Shown here: in pieces, positions 60,931-64,000 of the stretch | How the letters are laid out: each line of letters opens with the position of its first letter | Position numbering within the stretch: position 1 is the stretch's first letter | Position numbers and translations under genes: made by a program | Assembly: GCA_958445065.1 (NCBI GenBank) | Contig: CAUCQW010000004.1 | Coordinates: 69,142 to 133,141, forward strand | DNA length: 64,000 nucleotides | Origin: an uncultured Collinsella sp. | GTDB taxonomy: Bacteria > Actinomycetota > Coriobacteriia > Coriobacteriales > Coriobacteriaceae | Direction: 5' to 3' | Notes under the pieces: generated by a model | The model's input: only the letters and a program-made list of their open reading frames with translations | What the model was told of the DNA's origin: nothing | The model's database searches: none

Positions 60931-61046
60931 GGGGAGGAATGTAGGCCCGATTTTCGTAGATTCCGCACGAGCCGAAGACCACTTAATGTGGTCTTCGAGC
61001 GAGCCCAGGACCTGACCGAGCGAAAATCGGGCCTACATTCCTCCCC
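60931..61046. repeat. Element D: 26-bp perfect inverted repeat upstream of valS
   Basis: 116 bp. Perfect 26-nt arms (60931-60956 and 61021-61046) enclose a second stem GAAGACCAC/GTGGTCTTC (60974-60982 / 60988-60996). No T-box specifier or antiterminator motif is seen. It ends 21 bases before the valS ATG, so it lies in its leader. Confidence 0.8.
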
Positions 61047-61066
61047 GGCGGGACAGGGAGAGATAT

Positions 61067-63763
61067 ATGGAAGAGATGCCCAAGAACTACGATCCGTCGA
61101 CCAACGAGCCGGCGATCCTGCAGAAGTGGCTCGACGGCGGCTACTATAAGCGCCGTGAGGGCGTGGGCGACTGCACCGTCACCATTCCGCCTCCCAACGT
61201 GACCGGCAAGCTCCACATGGGCCACGCCACCGACGACTCCATCCAGGACGCCATCGTCCGTATGGCTCGCATGCGCGGCAAGTCCACGCGCTGGGTGCTC
61301 GGCACCGACCACGCCGGTATTGCCACGCAGACCAAGGTCGACAAGAAGCTCAAGAGTGAGGGCATCAGCCGCCTGGAGATCGGTCGCGACAAGTTCGTCG
61401 ACGCCTGCTGGGACTGGACCCACGAGTACGGCGGCATCATCGTCGAGCAGATCAAGCGCATGGGCTGCTCCGTCGACTTTGATAACGAGCGTTTCACCAT
61501 GGACGAGGATTACGCACAGGCCGTGCGCAAGGTCTTCTGCGATTGGTACCACGACGGCCTGATCTACCGTGGCAAGCGCATCGTCAACTGGTGTCCCAAC
61601 TGCACCACCGCTATCTCGGACGACGAGGCCGAGTACAAGGACGAGAAGGGCCACCTGTGGCACCTGCGCTACCCGCTGACCGAGCCGGTCAACGGCCAGG
61701 ACTACATCGTCGTCGCCACCACGCGCCCCGAGACCATGCTCGGCGATACGGGCGTCGCCGTCTCCCCGAAGGATCCCGAGAAGGCCGCCTTCGTGGGTAA
61801 GACCGTCAAGCTCCCCATCGTCGACCGCGAGATTCCCATCTTTGAGGATTGGCATGTCGACGCCAACTTTGGTTCCGGTTTTGTCAAGGTCACCCCGGCC
61901 CACGACCCCAACGATTACGCCATGGGTCAGGCTCACGACCTGCCGCAGATCAATATCTTTGATGAGCACGCGGTGGTCGTCGAGGGCTACGGCGAGTTTA
62001 CCGGCATGAACCGCGACGAGTGCCGCGAGGCCGTCATCAAGTGGTTTGAGGAGCACGGCCTGCTCGACCACGTCGAGGAGCACGACCACTCCGTCATGCA
62101 CTGCTACCGTTGCGACGCCGCGCTGGAGCCGTGGCTGTCCGAGCAGTGGTTTGTGGCCGTCGATAAGCTCAAGGGGCCGGCGCTCGACGCCGTCAATTCC
62201 GGCAAGGTCACCTTCCACCCCGCGCGCTGGACGCAGACCTACACCACTTGGATGGAGAACCTTAAGGACTGGTGCATCAGCCGTCAGCTGTGGTGGGGCC
62301 ACCGCATCCCCGTGTTCTACTGCGAGGACTGCGGCTGGGAGGACGCCCTCACCGAGGACACCGACGTGTGCCCCAAGTGTGGCGGCCATCACGTGCATCA
62401 GGACGAGAACGTGCTGGACACTTGGTTCAGCTCGCAGCTGTGGACCTTCGCCACGCAGGGCTGGCCGCAAAAGCCGGAGCTGCTCGAGGGCCATCACCCC
62501 ACGACGGCGCTCGTCACCGCACGCGACATCATCGCGCTGTGGGTCGCCCGCATGGTCATGAGTTCGCTGTATTTCTTGGACGAGGTGCCGTTTAAGGACG
62601 TCGTCATCTACCCGACGATTCTGGCCAAGGACGGCAGCCGCATGTCCAAGTCCAAGGGCAACGGTGTTGATCCCATGGACCTCATTGGCATGTACGGCGC
62701 CGACGCCATGCGCTTCAACCTGCTCACGCTGTGCACCAACAACCAGGACGTCAAGTTTGACGCGAACATCGACAAGAAGACCAAGAAGCTCATCGACAGC
62801 CCGCGTACCGACCAGGCCAAGAGCTTTGTGACCAAGATCTGGAACGCCAGCCGCTTCCTGCTCATGAACATGGAGGGCTACACGCCCGGCGAACCCGTCG
62901 TGGAGACGCCGGCTGACGCCTGGATGTTCAGCCGCCTGGCCAAGGCCGTGAAGATGGTCACCGAGGGTATCGAGAACTACACCTTTGGCGACATGGCCCG
63001 CGGCGTGCAGCAGTTCTTCTGGAACGAGGTCTGCGACTGGTACGTCGAGGTCACCAAGGCTCGCCTGAAGGGCGAGGGCCGTCTACAGGCGCAGCGCAAC
63101 TTGATCTTTGTGCTCGACACCTCCATTCGCCTGATGCACCCGCTCATGCCGTTTGTCACCGAGGAGATCTGGGACAACATGCCGGCGAGCGTGCTCGACC
63201 TGGACGCCGAGGGCAACGTGGATCGCGCCGAGGCACTCATGATCGCCAAGTGGCCTGAGCCCGCCGACTACGCCAAGTACGTCGACGAGCCCGCCGAGCG
63301 CGCGTTTGAGCTGTGCCGTGCCGTCGTGTCTGCCGCCCGTGCCACCCGTTCGCGTTATCGCTTAAGCCCCAAGGCGGAGCTCGACGTTGTCGTGCGCGCC
63401 GGCGCCGAGGATATCGAGAAGCTCGAGAGCCTGCGCTCGACCATCGAGCCGCTGGCCAACACCGCCTCGCTGGTTATGGGTACCGACGTTGAGAAGCCGG
63501 CTGCGAGCATTGCCGTGGTCGACAGCGGCGTCGAGGTCTTTGTGGTTCTCGAGGGCAAGGTTGACCTTTCGGCCGAGAAGGCGCGCCTGGAGAAAGAGAT
63601 TGCCGCGGCCCAGAAGGAGCTCGCCGGCTGCGAGAAGACGCTCGCCAACGAGGGCTTTGTGGCCAAGGCCGCGCCTGCGGTGGTCCAGAAGAAGAGGGAC
63701 CGTGCAGCTGAGCTCAAGGAGATCCTGGCGGCGCTGACTGCTCAGGTTGCTGACTTCTCGTAA
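61067..63763 (+). CDS. valS: Valyl-tRNA synthetase
   Basis: 898 aa class I synthetase. PPNVTGKLHMGH (residues 42-53, HIGH-type), the CP1 editing region with RPETMLGDTG, a zinc-like CEDCGWED...CPKCGGHH insert, KMSKS as DGSRMSKSKGNG, and the C-terminal coiled coil (EKARLEKEIAAAQKELAG). Charges tRNA-Val and edits Thr-like errors. ATG has GGGAGAG upstream; element D lies in the leader. No T-run terminator follows. Confidence 0.96.
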   Translation: MEEMPKNYDPSTNEPAILQKWLDGGYYKRREGVGDCTVTIPPPNVTGKLHMGHATDDSIQDAIVRMARMRGKSTRWVLGTDHAGIATQTKVDKKLKSEGISRLEIGRDKFVDACWDWTHEYGGIIVEQIKRMGCSVDFDNERFTMDEDYAQAVRKVFCDWYHDGLIYRGKRIVNWCPNCTTAISDDEAEYKDEKGHLWHLRYPLTEPVNGQDYIVVATTRPETMLGDTGVAVSPKDPEKAAFVGKTVKLPIVDREIPIFEDWHVDANFGSGFVKVTPAHDPNDYAMGQAHDLPQINIFDEHAVVVEGYGEFTGMNRDECREAVIKWFEEHGLLDHVEEHDHSVMHCYRCDAALEPWLSEQWFVAVDKLKGPALDAVNSGKVTFHPARWTQTYTTWMENLKDWCISRQLWWGHRIPVFYCEDCGWEDALTEDTDVCPKCGGHHVHQDENVLDTWFSSQLWTFATQGWPQKPELLEGHHPTTALVTARDIIALWVARMVMSSLYFLDEVPFKDVVIYPTILAKDGSRMSKSKGNGVDPMDLIGMYGADAMRFNLLTLCTNNQDVKFDANIDKKTKKLIDSPRTDQAKSFVTKIWNASRFLLMNMEGYTPGEPVVETPADAWMFSRLAKAVKMVTEGIENYTFGDMARGVQQFFWNEVCDWYVEVTKARLKGEGRLQAQRNLIFVLDTSIRLMHPLMPFVTEEIWDNMPASVLDLDAEGNVDRAEALMIAKWPEPADYAKYVDEPAERAFELCRAVVSAARATRSRYRLSPKAELDVVVRAGAEDIEKLESLRSTIEPLANTASLVMGTDVEKPAASIAVVDSGVEVFVVLEGKVDLSAEKARLEKEIAAAQKELAGCEKTLANEGFVAKAAPAVVQKKRDRAAELKEILAALTAQVADFS

Positions 63764-63816
63764 GCGGTACTGGGGGACGCGGTTTGGGGCATTGCTCGCT
63801 ACTGCGGACACCTATT

Positions 63817-63838
63817 CCGCCGTTCTAACGAACGGCGG
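63817..63838 (+). other. Perfect 9-bp hairpin preceding repeat A3
   Basis: CCGCCGTTC pairs with GAACGGCGG across loop TAAC. This parallels the 515-540 hairpin (loop TACC) before A1. Confidence 0.6.
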
Positions 63839-63845
63839 CTGACTC

Positions 63846-63957
63846 GACGCTGCAAACGCCTCTGATGGCCAATCTGCCGTTCAACTTCGGGCGCATGGGC
63901 ATAAGCCCTATGCGCCCTTGTTTCACGGCACCTTGGCTCATCAGAGGCGTTTTCGCT
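63846..63957 (+). repeat. Structured intergenic hairpin, family A, copy 3 (A3)
   Basis: 112 nt. Starts GACGCTGCAAACG, ends TTTTCGCT. Outer stem ACGCCTCTGATGG pairs with TCATCAGAGGCGT, unrelated to A1 and A2. Core GCCAATCTGCC on the left and TTTCACGGCACCTTGG on the right; tip GGGCGCAT/ATGCGCCC. It sits after valS with no other terminator. Confidence 0.8.
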
Positions 63958-64000
63958 CATATGACCCAATCCGCTGTCAAGAGCCACAATGGCCCCGCCG

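Noticed and set aside
60931-61046. T-box riboswitch for valS
   Set aside because: No specifier loop, T-box or antiterminator bulge pattern was seen; the element is a long simple palindrome.

Overview
The window looks like a chromosomal segment of a strictly anaerobic gut actinobacterium of class Coriobacteriia, most likely Collinsella or a close relative. This is an inference from the G+C-rich codon use, the pairing of a Hyf-type formate hydrogenlyase with a full selenocysteine system, and the dense intergenic hairpin repeats. No taxonomic marker was searched. No CRISPR array, phage, insertion sequence or transposase was seen.

Layout. 1-13.7 kb is mostly housekeeping: the end of a cysteine-desulfidase-like gene, a HAD phosphatase, rpsA, RNase P RNA, an IMPACT/YigZ protein, a GCAxxG protein, a sulfhydrylase (MetY-like), an MFS exporter, xpt, a GGQ release-factor-like protein, a lipid kinase and a ClC channel, ending with moeA-mog. 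13.9-17.4 kb is modABC (molybdate uptake), with an unusual extracytoplasmic domain fused to ModB. 17.8-24.5 kb holds two double-cubane-cluster-type dehydratase paralogs and their ASKHA activase, followed by a selenium operon: selD (itself read through an in-frame UGA), yedF, a DUF3343 gene and a cysteine desulfurase. 24.6-28.5 kb has brnQ, tRNA-Pro and tRNA-Gly, then a small accessory patch (an AbiEi/DUF559-like gene between two hairpin repeats, and a PIN-type toxin-antitoxin pair). 28.9-44.3 kb is one formate hydrogenlyase cluster: a HydN-like ferredoxin, selenocysteine FdhF, HyfABCDEFGHIJ, the protease HycI and a FocA-type formate channel. 44.4-50.3 kb has a second molybdopterin oxidoreductase, selA, selB and tRNA-Sec (selC). 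50.4-57 kb has mobA, a cysteine-rich DUF3343 protein, gdhA and a two-gene xanthine-dehydrogenase-like hydroxylase. 57.1-64 kb has tRNA-Leu, trigger factor, clpP, clpX and valS.

How it fits together. Molybdate uptake (ModABC), cofactor synthesis (MoeA, Mog, MobA) and selenium supply (SelD, SelA, SelB, SelC) all serve FdhF, whose Mo ligand is selenocysteine at codon 140. FdhF passes formate electrons through 4Fe-4S proteins to the group-4 [NiFe] hydrogenase HyfG/I, which is mounted on a three-antiporter membrane arm. FocA moves formate. YedF, DUF3343 and the NifS-like desulfurase fit a labile-selenium route and may also serve the xanthine-dehydrogenase-like enzyme.

The least explained content is intergenic. 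Five about 100-110 bp hairpins share a core but have outer stems that differ in sequence and stay complementary, and all five lie just downstream of a plus-strand gene. A second family of four 70 bp inverted repeats shows the same stem covariation, and a 26-bp perfect inverted repeat precedes valS.
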